Source: Verrucomicrobiota bacterium
GTDB lineage: Bacteria; Verrucomicrobiota; Verrucomicrobiia; Methylacidiphilales; JBCCWR01
Assembly (NCBI GenBank): GCA_039192515.1
Contig: JBCCXA010000002.1
Location: forward strand, 112,170-176,169
Reading direction: 5' to 3'
DNA length: 64,000 bases
The notes under the pieces were generated by a model. It worked only from the letters and a program-made list of their open reading frames with translations, was not told where the DNA came from and did not search any database. The position numbers were made by a program, and so were the translations under genes. Positions 1-8,577 of this stretch are shown here, piece by piece (positions within the stretch are counted from its first letter, which is position 1; every line of letters begins with the position of its first letter).

Positions 1-461
1 AAGCAAAAATAATTTATCTGACACCGGAGGGCAGGCTATTCGACCAGTCAATAGCTAGAGAGTTGGTCCAAGAAGAGCAATTGATTTTAGTTAGTGGGCA
101 TTATGAAGGTATTGATGAACGAGTGCGAGAGTGTTGGATAGATGAAGAGCTTTCAATTGGAGATTATGTATTAACGAATGGAGTGCTTCCAGTTCTAATA
201 GTGATAGATGCTATCGTAAGGCTTCTTCCAGGGGTCTTGGGCAATGAAGAGTCGGCGGCACAGGATTCGTTTGGTGAATTAAAAATTTTAGAAGGACCCC
301 ATTATACAAGGCCGGCGGAATTTCGCGGTATGCAGGTTCCCAAGGTGCTTTTAGATGGTAATCATGCCGAGATTGATAAATGGAGGCAAGAACAGGGCTT
401 AAAGCGAACACGAGAGAGAAGAAAAGATTTAATAACCAAAGAGAAAAAGGAAATATCATGA
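1..461 (+). CDS. trmD: tRNA (guanine-N1)-methyltransferase, 3' part (5' end outside window)
   Basis: TrmD methylates G37 of tRNAs next to the anticodon, using S-adenosylmethionine. The reading frame is open from base 3, so the gene enters from outside the window; the TTG at 63 is not a real start because conserved TrmD sequence ([13 protein letters not shown]) precedes it. The knotted SPOUT core is visible: [10 protein letters not shown], then [15 protein letters not shown] and [11 protein letters not shown], then the C-terminal [12 protein letters not shown] block. The stop overlaps the rplS start (ATGA), so the two are translationally coupled, the usual trmD-rplS order of ribosomal operons. 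Confidence 0.95.
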   Translation, partial: AKIIYLTPEGRLFDQSIARELVQEEQLILVSGHYEGIDERVRECWIDEELSIGDYVLTNGVLPVLIVIDAIVRLLPGVLGNEESAAQDSFGELKILEGPHYTRPAEFRGMQVPKVLLDGNHAEIDKWRQEQGLKRTRERRKDLITKEKKEIS

Positions 462-862
462 GGATCATCGACAAGATTGAAAAAGAACAATGTAAGAAGC
501 AGATAGCGGATTTTAAGGTGGGCGATTCTGTAAAGGTATCCACCCGGGTCGTGGAAGGTGAGAAAGAGCGCATTCAGGTCTTTGCAGGGATTGTTATCGC
601 TCGTTCGGGGAAAGGTGTGAACGAGACCTTTACGGTGCGTCGAATCAGTTATGGCGAGGGTGTAGAGAGAGTTTTCCCCCTAAATTCCCCTCGAGTTGAG
701 AAAGTTGATGTTGAGCGTCCTGGTGCTCCACGTCGTGCAAAACTATATTATCTCCGGCATCGCCGCGGTCAAATGACAGTTAAGGCTGACAAAAAGGCGT
801 TAAGGAAGCAGTCTGCGCTGAAAAAGTCCAAAAAAGTTAAGGCGAAGAAAAGCGAAGGATAA
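458..862 (+). CDS. rplS: 50S ribosomal protein L19
   Basis: L19 sits at the 30S-50S interface of the ribosome. The ATG at 458 is chosen because it overlaps the trmD stop and gives a 134-residue protein starting [11 protein letters not shown]; an upstream in-frame start at 380 would lie deep inside trmD. Family motifs include [20 protein letters not shown], the [20 protein letters not shown] segment and the [10 protein letters not shown] block. A Lys-rich tail of about 25 residues extends past the usual end of roughly 115 residues, as is common for L19 outside the enterics. Expression is probably driven from upstream of trmD. Confidence 0.97.
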   Translation: MRIIDKIEKEQCKKQIADFKVGDSVKVSTRVVEGEKERIQVFAGIVIARSGKGVNETFTVRRISYGEGVERVFPLNSPRVEKVDVERPGAPRRAKLYYLRHRRGQMTVKADKKALRKQSALKKSKKVKAKKSEG

Positions 863-1130
863 GCCGTGCGCAAGGGATTGAGGTGGGTCGATATCCCTCC
901 AAGTCTAAACAGCGTACCACGGTGCATCACACAAATCTTCCAAGGCCTGCTTCGGCAGACCCCAAGGTGGCTGAAAATGAGTCAATGAAGCAGATGTAAA
1001 GCTGTATAGACTTTAACTTGCCACAGATACTTATCTAAGAGCCATTTGGATTAAGTTTTGTAATAACTCTGCCTCGTAATCCTTTTATGCTTTTATTCCC
1101 GAATCAGGCATTAGCGTCTGTTGATTCGCC

Positions 1131-2117
1131 TTATTGCTCAGGAGAATGGCTTTCCGCAAACTGTCCGTAATTACGGTAGCGGTCATATCTATCATTGAGA
1201 CGTTTCTTGACAGAGCCCTTTCGCAGATCCTTGAGGTTGCTGAGAAGAGCCTGCTTTAATGCCTCGGAGGCTGTAGACCAATCTCGATGTGAGCCTCCCT
1301 GTGGTTCAGCAATGACCTCATCGACTAGTTTCATATCTAGTAGCTCTTTAGCATTCATTTTTAGGGCTTCTGCGGCATCTGGGGCATAGGCTCTGTCTTT
1401 CCACAGAATGGAAGCACAACCTTCAGGAGATATCACTGAATAATAAGAATTTTCCATAATGAGAACGCGATCTGCGACTCCAATTCCTAGGGCTCCTCCG
1501 CTGCCGCCTTCTCCGATCACGATGGCAATAATAGGGACTTGGAGCGTAAACATTTCTCTGATATTAACTGCTATAGCTTCAGCTATATGACGCTCCTCAG
1601 CTGTTACCCCAGGGTATGCTCCTGGTGTGTCAATGAAACAGACGATAGGGATCTTAAATTTATCCGCCATCTTCATAAGACGGAGGGCTTTGCGATATCC
1701 TTCCGGATGAGCACAACCAAAGTTACGCATAACATTTTCCTTGGTGTTACGCCCTTTCTGATGACCAATAATAAGCATGCGTTGTTTGTCTATAGTGGCG
1801 AAGCCACCAATGAGAGCCCTGTCGTCCATAAAGAATCGGTCTCCATGTAACTCAATGAATTCAGAACTAATTAAATTGATGTAATCAAGGGTGAAGGGGC
1901 GCTTAGGATGTCTTACGATTTGCACGCGGTGCCAAGGAGTTAGATTATTATAAATCTCTTGTTTCGTTAGGACTAACTTCTTTTTGAGATCCGTAATCTC
2001 ATCTTGTAAATCAATGTTGTGCTTCCCAGAATGTCCATTGAGGCTTGAAAGCATCTTTTCGAGTTCTGTAATAGGTTTCTCAAACTCTAGTGGTGCTATA
2101 TCTTGACTAGCTTTCAT
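1131..2117 (-). CDS. accA: Acetyl-CoA carboxylase carboxyltransferase subunit alpha
   Basis: AccA forms, with AccD, the carboxyltransferase that makes malonyl-CoA, the first committed step of fatty acid synthesis. The 328-residue length is close to the usual 319. The N-terminal helical region (LEFEKPITELEKML) is followed by the crotonase-fold core with HGDRFFMDDRALIGGFA, GHQKGRNTKENVMRNFG, CFIDTPGAYPGVTAEERH and the IGEGGSGGALGIGVADRV glycine loop. It stands alone between a plus-strand ribosomal operon and a 0.7 kb non-coding block. Confidence 0.97.
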   Translation of the reverse strand: MKASQDIAPLEFEKPITELEKMLSSLNGHSGKHNIDLQDEITDLKKKLVLTKQEIYNNLTPWHRVQIVRHPKRPFTLDYINLISSEFIELHGDRFFMDDRALIGGFATIDKQRMLIIGHQKGRNTKENVMRNFGCAHPEGYRKALRLMKMADKFKIPIVCFIDTPGAYPGVTAEERHIAEAIAVNIREMFTLQVPIIAIVIGEGGSGGALGIGVADRVLIMENSYYSVISPEGCASILWKDRAYAPDAAEALKMNAKELLDMKLVDEVIAEPQGGSHRDWSTASEALKQALLSNLKDLRKGSVKKRLNDRYDRYRNYGQFAESHSPEQ

Positions 2118-2274
2118 TGTTCATGCTTATCATTAAAAAATACATAGCAAAATTCTCCCAGAACTACAGTAGTCCGTCAATCCATGATGCTTGGTTTATG
2201 GTGATAGGATTTAACCTGAATGGTGCTATAGAGATTGAAAGATCGGAACAAGATCTCGGCTTCAAAGAAACACA

Positions 2275-2480
2275 GAGTCTTCTAGAGGCATCACCTTGTT
2301 GATACCTATGTCTGAACTCTATCTGGATTGGTGCTGCACACCCTTGATAGCTCAGACTTCACTTGCTTCTAAAAAGATACGGTCAAAGGATGCGATTGAT
2401 ATAGCTTTGTCGAATCTATTCTCTTTGTGACTCCAATTTTTACTCATCTCGTTCAACTTCTATAACATGATTCGGGTTTA
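2275..2480 (+). repeat. Dispersed repeat, module 1, copy A
   Basis: This segment aligns by eye over its whole length with 56265-56464 and over its two ends with 8333-8440. Shared anchors are a CTAGAGGCATCACCTT-like start, CTTGATAGCT, ATGCGATTGA in the middle, and TCTCGTTCAACTT near the end. Identity looks like roughly two thirds, with small gaps. All three copies have the same orientation in the window. Nature unknown. Confidence 0.7.
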
Positions 2481-2533
2481 GTTATTCATTTGAGATTATA
2501 GTTTTAAGTTATCTGTCTGGTTAGTATGTCAGC

Positions 2534-2739
2534 GAGTATTTTTGAATTCATTTTAAACATCCATTTTTGGCATACCTGGGTTCAACCGAGGTCCCCGGGA
2601 GATTCAAGTATTCATATATTTTTGCACTGGATTGATTCCTTGATATCAAAACGGATCTAAGGATGAAAGGACGGTACAGATCTCTAGAGGTTTTCACCGG
2701 TGAAACCAGAGAGTTGAAGATGGATTGGGGATTCTTGCC
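2534..2739 (+). repeat. Dispersed repeat, module 2, copy A
   Basis: Its reverse complement aligns with 56046-56253. The best block is near-identical: AAACATCCATTTTTG and GGTTCAACCGAGG on this strand, present as their complements at 56190-56250. Further matches are TTGATATCA, the CTAGAGG element and TCACCGGTGAA near 2690-2702. Relative to module 1 it is on the right here and on the left, inverted, in the 56 kb copy. Confidence 0.75.
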
Positions 2740-2843
2740 TATTCATTAAAAAATGCACTAAAACTGCTTGAATGATAGTCTTTAATATAATGAAACTGGT
2801 TTTGCTTCTTAAAAACAAACCGATGTATAGTAGAGGGGAACCC

Positions 2844-3788
2844 ATGAAATTACTTCAAGATCATGCTCGTACCGTATTTTTGATGGTATTCTATATAATT
2901 GGATTTGAGGGGGTGGCTTATGCTCAAGTGCCAAGTCAGCCAAATTCGACTACTCAAAAGTCTCTTAAAGATGCGTCACTTAGAATCACGATCAAGGCTT
3001 ATGATTTTGAACTAGATGATCGGACAAGGCGGGACCTGGAGTTAGGGCTGGCCAACGTTTTTACCTTTTTTCACTACCGCTTTAGAATAGGTTATCACTT
3101 ACCTTTTCACATGAAAGTGAATATGTTCAAGGACGGAGCTCAATTTGATGCCTTTTTTAATGAACCGGGCATTCACCGGAGAGTTGCTGGAAGGTATACG
3201 TTTAGGACCAAAGAGGTTTCGGTGCATTGGACCGGCTCTAGAGATAAAGTTATTTCTACAGCCATTCATGAAACGAGTCATCGAGTTTTGGGTGCAGCAA
3301 TAAGGTCCACTACTTGTCCCATGTGGCTCAATGAGGGTCTAGCTGAGTATTTTGGGCAAGGAAGAGCTTCAGGGAATAATGTGGTGATTAAACCAAATAC
3401 ATATCAAGAGCGATTGCTACGTGACGCGCTGCGCAATGGTTCTTTGCCAGCACTCAAAGAACACGTAAATTTACATATAATAGCGTGGCAGGGTGGAAAC
3501 ACTCAACTGAACTATGCCATTGCTTGGTCCATGGTTTCCTTATTGATGTCTTCAAACCAAGGCAAAGCTCTTATACAAAAAATACTTCATGAATTAGCCT
3601 ACGATAGACCGAGCACATTCGATAGCGTTCTGGCTTTCGACAAGCACTATAAAGGTGGGCTAACTTATTTTGAGAAAGAGTGGCACAAATATATTGAAGG
3701 TCGGAAAAAGAGCATAAGCTATCCTAGTGATGTACGTAGGAGAGCTTTTTTTGAAGTGATTCCTTCGACGTTGAGGGTAAATCGCTAG
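2844..3788 (+). CDS. Secreted gluzincin-type metallopeptidase (peptidase MA/DUF1570-like)
   Basis: A probable zinc peptidase acting outside the cytoplasm. ATG 2844 is preferred over the earlier frame start at 2772 because GAGGGGA precedes it at good spacing and it begins a clean signal peptide (MKLLQDHARTVFLMVFYII, cleavage after YAQ). The zinc motif HETSH places ligands at His142 and His146 with Glu143 as catalytic base; 17 residues later NEGLAEYF supplies the third ligand Glu164, the gluzincin arrangement seen in peptidase MA-like families. The substrate is unknown. The gene is monocistronic and converges on lpxD. Confidence 0.75.
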   Translation: MKLLQDHARTVFLMVFYIIGFEGVAYAQVPSQPNSTTQKSLKDASLRITIKAYDFELDDRTRRDLELGLANVFTFFHYRFRIGYHLPFHMKVNMFKDGAQFDAFFNEPGIHRRVAGRYTFRTKEVSVHWTGSRDKVISTAIHETSHRVLGAAIRSTTCPMWLNEGLAEYFGQGRASGNNVVIKPNTYQERLLRDALRNGSLPALKEHVNLHIIAWQGGNTQLNYAIAWSMVSLLMSSNQGKALIQKILHELAYDRPSTFDSVLAFDKHYKGGLTYFEKEWHKYIEGRKKSISYPSDVRRRAFFEVIPSTLRVNR

Positions 3789-3804
3789 GACTCCTTCAAA
3801 GCTT

Positions 3805-4836
3805 TCAATCTGTGCGGCCTCTTAACTTTTTTACTTCAGACTCCAGTTCTTTGATGCGCTTAGAAAGCTCGGGGAGCTTATGGATAAGTGCCTCATAGTG
3901 AAGTTGCTTTTGCAGGGGTTGTGCGGGTGCTCCTCGGTAAGTGCCTTTGCTTAAATTTTTGGTAGCAGCAGAACGAGCTGTGAGTGTCACTTGATCTCCC
4001 AATTCAAGGTGACCAACTGTGGCTGATTGCCCGCCCATAACCAGGTATGCTCCCGCGGAAGTGCTTCCAGAAATACCGCTCTGTGCCACAATGACTGCGT
4101 GTGGACCGATTGTCACATTATGGGCAATCTGCACTAGATTATCGATTTTAGACCCTTCCTTTATCCAGGTTTTTGAGAACCTTCCCCTATCTATACAAAC
4201 ATTAGCCCCTACCTCGACATGGGAATCTAACTGAACAAAGCCAGTTTGCGGGATCTTTGTATATTTACCTTGCTCGAACTCATAACCAAAGCCATCGGAT
4301 CCGATTACCGTGCCCGAATGGACAATGACATTATGGGCTATTTTGGAGCGCTCACCTATCGTGACATTTGGATGAATCAAGCAATTTTCTCCTAAGCTTG
4401 AGTTCTGGCCTATGTAACATCCTGAGCCTATGTAACATCCTGAGCCTATACTTGCCCCAGAGCCTACAACCACTTGAGCACCAATATGGGAGGAGGAATC
4501 TACAAGAGCTGTTTTATCGATTAATGCTGAAGGGTGAACTCCGGGCTCCCAAGTAAGAGGTGGAGGGGTAAATAATGAGGTGAGTTTCGTGAATGCTTGA
4601 GATACATTCTCCACCACGATAACAGAGCATGGAAAAGGTTGCTCTTCATAGCAGGGTTCGATAAGGATAGCACCAGCCTTTGTGCTTAAGGCGGATTTTA
4701 AATATTTTAAATGGCTTAAGAATGATAATTCACCAGGCTTGGCGAGGCTGAGATCATTGACTCCTGTGATTTCGATTTCAGCCTGGCCTAAGATTTTGCC
4801 ATTTACCAAGGCGGCAAGCTCTGTCAGTTGCCGCAT
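3805..4836 (-). CDS. lpxD: UDP-3-O-acylglucosamine N-acyltransferase
   Basis: LpxD adds the N-linked hydroxyacyl chain during lipid A synthesis, in the cytoplasm. The 343 residues comprise an N-terminal uridine-binding domain (about 1-100), a left-handed beta helix of hexapeptide repeats (about 105-290) and a C-terminal helix that looks coiled-coil. The catalytic histidine is visible as His239 in QIAHNVTIG, the same number as in the E. coli enzyme. Residues 131-142 are an exact repeat of GSGCYI. It is last in a bamA-skp-lpxD operon on the minus strand, 9 bases after skp. Confidence 0.96.
   Translation of the reverse strand: MRQLTELAALVNGKILGQAEIEITGVNDLSLAKPGELSFLSHLKYLKSALSTKAGAILIEPCYEEQPFPCSVIVVENVSQAFTKLTSLFTPPPLTWEPGVHPSALIDKTALVDSSSHIGAQVVVGSGASIGSGCYIGSGCYIGQNSSLGENCLIHPNVTIGERSKIAHNVIVHSGTVIGSDGFGYEFEQGKYTKIPQTGFVQLDSHVEVGANVCIDRGRFSKTWIKEGSKIDNLVQIAHNVTIGPHAVIVAQSGISGSTSAGAYLVMGGQSATVGHLELGDQVTLTARSAATKNLSKGTYRGAPAQPLQKQLHYEALIHKLPELSKRIKELESEVKKLRGRTD
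4409..4444 (-). repeat. Perfect 18-base tandem duplication inside lpxD
   Basis: CCTATGTAACATCCTGAG occurs twice head to tail and begins a third time. Each unit encodes one GSGCYI hexapeptide, that is, one face of the beta helix. Because the unit equals the structural repeat, the fold can absorb it. The perfect identity at nucleotide level indicates a recent duplication. Confidence 0.95.
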
Positions 4837-4845
4837 AGGATCGTC

Positions 4846-5418
4846 TTACTCTGTAGGCTTAGATTTGTTAAGTTCTGCGATGATATCGTCCGAAATGTCC
4901 GGGATGCCTTCGCTGTGAATGATGGCTGGAGCTCCGCTAAGCGTTTTGCCAGTGGAGTCTAGCACCAAATTATATTTCCCTTTCGTAATTGATTTGATGG
5001 TTCCATCCATTTCTTCCAGGATTTCGCTCCTCATGCGTTGTGTTTGGTCCATGGTAAGCTTACGTGTTGTTTGTAAAAACTCATTGATCTTATTTCTGCT
5101 GGACATGATTTCCTGCTCTTTGTCTTTAAGGCGGCTTAGTTTATCTTCTTTAGCACTATCAGCTAAAGAAGGGTCTTCTACAGCTTCCTTCAATTCACGA
5201 TGCTGCTCCATTAGCTTTTGGAAGGATTCCTGGCGATCTGATAGCTCCTTCTTGTAGCTGTTTTCCTGATCTTTGAGGCGAGCTTGTGCCTCCTCTGTCT
5301 TGTAGTAAGAGTTGAAAACTTTTTCTAGATCTACAATTGCTATTTTTAGCTCTGCAATAGCTTCGGTTGTAAGACCAAGTATTAGGGCGCCACACAATGA
5401 TAATATGTTCTTTTTCAT
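4846..5418 (-). CDS. skp: OmpH/Skp-family periplasmic chaperone
   Basis: Skp-type chaperones hold unfolded outer-membrane proteins in the periplasm before BamA inserts them. The 190-residue product has a signal peptide (cleavage near AIAE), the conserved LKIAIVDLEKVFNSYYKTEE start, a long charged coiled coil (about 45-130), and a C-terminal segment KYNLVLDSTGKTLSG typical of OmpH proteins. It lies 57 bases downstream of bamA and just upstream of lpxD, the usual order. It is longer than E. coli Skp (161), mainly in the tail. Confidence 0.9.
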   Translation of the reverse strand: MKKNILSLCGALILGLTTEAIAELKIAIVDLEKVFNSYYKTEEAQARLKDQENSYKKELSDRQESFQKLMEQHRELKEAVEDPSLADSAKEDKLSRLKDKEQEIMSSRNKINEFLQTTRKLTMDQTQRMRSEILEEMDGTIKSITKGKYNLVLDSTGKTLSGAPAIIHSEGIPDISDDIIAELNKSKPTE

Positions 5419-5475
5419 AATTCGTTAGTAAACTCTCGTTTATAGTTAAGGTTAAAATTGAAGGGAATACTTCTA

Positions 5476-7887
5476 CTAAAACTGATAGCCGACGTCAAAG
5501 TGGAATTCAAAATCGCCATCATTTGGATCACGTTGAACAATGGGAAATCCGAGATCAAGGCGAAGTGGACCAATAGGTAGGTCAAGCCGCAACCCTAGAC
5601 CGGTTGAGAGGGAGTACTCAGATACATCGAAATCAAATGAGTCCCTATTATTAAAGCCCCCGTCTAAGAAAGTTGCGAAGCGAACGCGGTCAATAACCGG
5701 TATCGTTAGCTCAAGATTTCCGTAGCCCATGGTCTTACCGCCCTCGGGCTCATCACTCAGAACACCATTAGAATCAATGAAATTAGGACCTACAGAGCGA
5801 TTTTCAAAGCCTCTTATACTTCTGGAGCCCCCGATAAAGAATCGGTCAAATAGGGGAACATTATCTGAATCTCCAAAGGAATCCGTAAGTCCTGCAACAC
5901 CTCTGACGGAGAAAATCATATCATACGGGAGGCTAAAATACTTAGAGCCTTCAAGTTTGAGTGACCATGTGTCCGTATCACCTTGAAGTGGGCCCCCCGA
6001 ACCTTCAGCGGTAAGTGTTACCCTTTCACCACTGCGAGCTAGTAAAGGGGAATCACGTGTGTCATAGGTGATATTTCCTCGAACGGAGCTCTTAGTGCGC
6101 TCTCCTTCTTCCTCTTGGATACCTATAGGAGCTGAAGAGTCTACATCAAAAATTTCAATATTCTCAAACTGATAGCGCATACCGACACTCCAGAATTGGT
6201 TAAGAGCTTTGCCCACCCTAACAGCCCCACCATAACGGCGTTGGTCAAACTCGCTACTTAGAAAATCAGATTGATTAAAGAAACCATCGAAACCGAGGGA
6301 GATGCGGCGGTTTAGGAACCAGGGTTCTGTCCAGCTAATAAGAGCATCTTGTCTTTTGATACCATATTGGAGGCGCATGCGGAACTTCTGCCCCGCGCCC
6401 AAGAATTTAGGGGCATTGGCAATATCAAAATTACTTTGCGTCAGCTCAACAAAACCCAGCAAACTGTCTACAGTGCTGAATCCCGCACCAAACGTAACCG
6501 ATCCTGTTCGCTGTTCCTCAACCGTGACAACCATATTTTTGCGGTTCGGAACACTCGTTTCCTGTGCAGAGACATCTACCTTGGAAAAGTAGCCGAGGTT
6601 TTCTAGGCGTTTTTGGCTAGCGTCAGCACGTACTGAATCGTAAGTGTCACCGGGTGCTAGAGCCAGCTCGCGTCTAAGAACCTTGTCCTTTGTTTGATTA
6701 TTACCCTGAATGATAATTTTTTCTACGAATGACTGGGAGTTTTCCTCGATAACATAGACCAGATCCATCTTACCGTTTTGGATATTGGGCTCGCGGTTAA
6801 TGTAGATGCGTGTGTCAATATAGCCCTTGCGCCCATAAAGGTCTCTAATGGCGTTTTTATCCGCCTCAAGTCCCTCAGGTGAAAAGATGCTACCAGGTTT
6901 CATATTGGTAACACTGTTCAGCTTAATATCATCAAATAGCTGATTTTCTTGAAATTTGACGTCTCCTACCGAGTATTGAATACCCTCAAATAAGGTGATG
7001 GTTATATTAATAGCATCCGCTTCAGGTCTTTGAATAGCATAGTCTTCAATCGTTACATCTATGTAGCCTTTGCTTTGGTATAACCCTCTGATTGCTCTTA
7101 AATCTTCTTGAAACTGGTCTTCTTTCATGCGCCCTGATTTGTTGATCCAAGTTAACCAATCTTTTATACGTGTTTTCATCACTTTACGAAGTTCCTTATC
7201 TGTAACGGCTTCATTACCTTCGAACTCGATGGCACGAACAAAAGCCTTTCCGCCTTCCTGTATGGTGTAGGTGATAACGGCACGGTTAATTTGATCGTTG
7301 ATATCGATGTCATAGAGGACTTCTGCTCTATCGAAACCTTTTTCCAGGTAATAGTCTTGGATATCCTGACCATCAGAAGAAACTAGCTGCTCACTCAAGG
7401 GTTCTCCTGGCCGAGAAGCGATTTTTTTGTGTAAGGCTTTTTCTTTAATGGCTTGATTGCCAATGATGATGACTTCCTTAACAATTGACTTTGGTTTGAC
7501 TATGACTACGACCTTGACTCCGTCAGCGACAGGCTCATCCTGAATTCTCAAGTTAGTGAAGAGGCCTGTAGCATAAAGAGTTTTAATATCTTGTTCGACG
7601 GCGGCTAAAGAGTAGGGCTGGCCCACAGTGGTTCGCATGTTCGATAGAATGACGCTGCGGTCGACGGAACTGGAAGACTTTTCGGGAAGATAAATAACCT
7701 CTATCTCTCTAACTATAAGACGGTTATTTGTATCGGTGCCAGTGGCTGCTGCATCCGGCGGCTTAATCAAGGTTTTTCCAGACTCTTGAGCTTCAGAAAA
7801 AGAGATGCTGGTGAGTAAGGCAAGGAGAGCGATTTGGCCAAAACGAGGATTCAATATTCTATTGAAACGCAGGTGCTGATTTAGCAT
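5476..7887 (-). CDS. bamA: Outer membrane protein assembly factor BamA
   Basis: BamA is the outer-membrane core of the barrel-assembly machine. The 803 residues comprise a signal peptide ending near SEAQ, five POTRA domains (about 60-440; for example VKEVIIIGNQAIKEKALHKK and VEKIIIQGNNQTKDKVLRRE) and a 16-strand Omp85 barrel (about 470-803). Lid-loop family motifs include FFIGGSRSIRGFE. The chain ends in FDVGYQF, with the terminal Phe expected for barrel insertion. An AAGGAGAT site lies directly before the ATG. It is the first gene of the bamA-skp-lpxD unit. Confidence 0.96.
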   Translation of the reverse strand: MLNQHLRFNRILNPRFGQIALLALLTSISFSEAQESGKTLIKPPDAAATGTDTNNRLIVREIEVIYLPEKSSSSVDRSVILSNMRTTVGQPYSLAAVEQDIKTLYATGLFTNLRIQDEPVADGVKVVVIVKPKSIVKEVIIIGNQAIKEKALHKKIASRPGEPLSEQLVSSDGQDIQDYYLEKGFDRAEVLYDIDINDQINRAVITYTIQEGGKAFVRAIEFEGNEAVTDKELRKVMKTRIKDWLTWINKSGRMKEDQFQEDLRAIRGLYQSKGYIDVTIEDYAIQRPEADAINITITLFEGIQYSVGDVKFQENQLFDDIKLNSVTNMKPGSIFSPEGLEADKNAIRDLYGRKGYIDTRIYINREPNIQNGKMDLVYVIEENSQSFVEKIIIQGNNQTKDKVLRRELALAPGDTYDSVRADASQKRLENLGYFSKVDVSAQETSVPNRKNMVVTVEEQRTGSVTFGAGFSTVDSLLGFVELTQSNFDIANAPKFLGAGQKFRMRLQYGIKRQDALISWTEPWFLNRRISLGFDGFFNQSDFLSSEFDQRRYGGAVRVGKALNQFWSVGMRYQFENIEIFDVDSSAPIGIQEEEGERTKSSVRGNITYDTRDSPLLARSGERVTLTAEGSGGPLQGDTDTWSLKLEGSKYFSLPYDMIFSVRGVAGLTDSFGDSDNVPLFDRFFIGGSRSIRGFENRSVGPNFIDSNGVLSDEPEGGKTMGYGNLELTIPVIDRVRFATFLDGGFNNRDSFDFDVSEYSLSTGLGLRLDLPIGPLRLDLGFPIVQRDPNDGDFEFHFDVGYQF

Positions 7888-7929
7888 GAAATCTCCTTAT
7901 CAAATACGCTTAACATACATATAGCCTTA

Positions 7930-7959
7930 ATTATTACTTATTACGAAAAAGTACGTCAA
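7930..7959 (-). promoter_or_regulatory. Housekeeping-type promoter for bamA-skp-lpxD
   Basis: On the minus strand TTGACG (-35, at 7954-7959) is followed after 18 bases by AATAAT (-10, at 7930-7935). Both differ from the consensus at one position. The predicted start near 7923 gives a leader of about 36 bases with a strong AAGGAGAT ribosome site at 7891-7898. Confidence 0.55.
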
Positions 7960-8577
7960 AAGTCACACCTTTTCGTGAAAACTGGAGAAATACCTCCTTT
8001 ACGTCAAGATAATAGTATGGTTCATCAAGTGGTTCTTTATTCATTTAAGCTCAAATGAAGCAATGATTACCCAGGATTAACATGAGATTTTGCTTTCAAT
8101 GGTGGGAGTGCTTTCTTGAGTGGTTAGGCTGTCATACATTTTATTGGTACGCTTTCTATGGCTGGAAGTTCTCATTATCTCAATTCATTTGCTAAAACTG
8201 GCTACCATCTAAGTCTATGCATTTGCTTGTAATCTCACTATTTATTTCATCTAAAACAAAAGAACAAATGAAACCCGGTTGATGCGTGAGAGACTTGAAG
8301 ATTGACGCAGGATCTAGGTCCCTAGAAGCATGGAGTCTCCAAGAGGGATTACCTTTTGATACATCTTTGTCGATTCTCTTTTCTCGACAGCTCAAGCTTT
8401 TGCGCATCTCTTTCAACTTTTATTACATAATCCAGGTTAAAAGTACAATAACAAAGTCGGAACTTTGAGAGATTTAGAACCGGTGAGGGGAATGTAAATT
8501 CTGTGTCTTTAACGAAAATAAATGGAGTGTTAAAAAAGTTTGCCGATGTTCTATCTAAGACTATTCTTAAATAAGTA
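7960..8577 (+). other. Non-coding divergent region between bamA and the protease gene
   Basis: About 620 bases without a supportable gene. It contains a shortened copy of repeat module 1 (8333-8440) and presumably the promoter of the tail-specific protease, which I could not locate. Short frames across it, such as a 74-codon one at 8192-8416 on the minus strand, overlap the repeat and show no family features. Confidence 0.6.
8333..8440 (+). repeat. Dispersed repeat, module 1, copy B (internally deleted)
   Basis: The segment starts GAGTCTCCAAGAGGGATTACC and ends in TTTCAACTTTTATTACATAAT, matching the two ends of the copies at 2275-2480 and 56265-56464, but lacks about 95 bases of their centre. 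Module 2 is not clearly present next to it, although a GTCCCTAGAAGC element just upstream (8319-8330) resembles part of it. Confidence 0.6.

Larger units (their letters stand above)
2118..2843 (+). other. Non-coding block containing two dispersed repeat modules
   Basis: No convincing gene lies here. A 61-codon frame at 2117-2302 has no ribosome binding site and runs into the repeat. Two modules of about 206 bases each (2275-2480 and 2534-2739) match the non-coding block at 56046-56464, and the first also matches 8333-8440. The region should also contain the accA promoter (minus strand) and the promoter of the peptidase gene; I could not assign either with confidence. Confidence 0.7.

Noticed and set aside
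866..988. GTG-started 40-codon frame after rplS
   Set aside because: Short, no recognisable sequence and no ribosome site; treated as intergenic.
1539..1850. 103-codon plus-strand frame inside accA
   Set aside because: Antisense shadow of a strongly conserved gene.
2117..2302. 61-codon plus-strand frame after accA
   Set aside because: No ribosome site, shares its first base with accA, runs into repeat module 1, and has no family features.
8192..8416. 74-codon minus-strand frame upstream of the tail-specific protease
   Set aside because: Lies across repeat module 1 copy B and has no supporting features.
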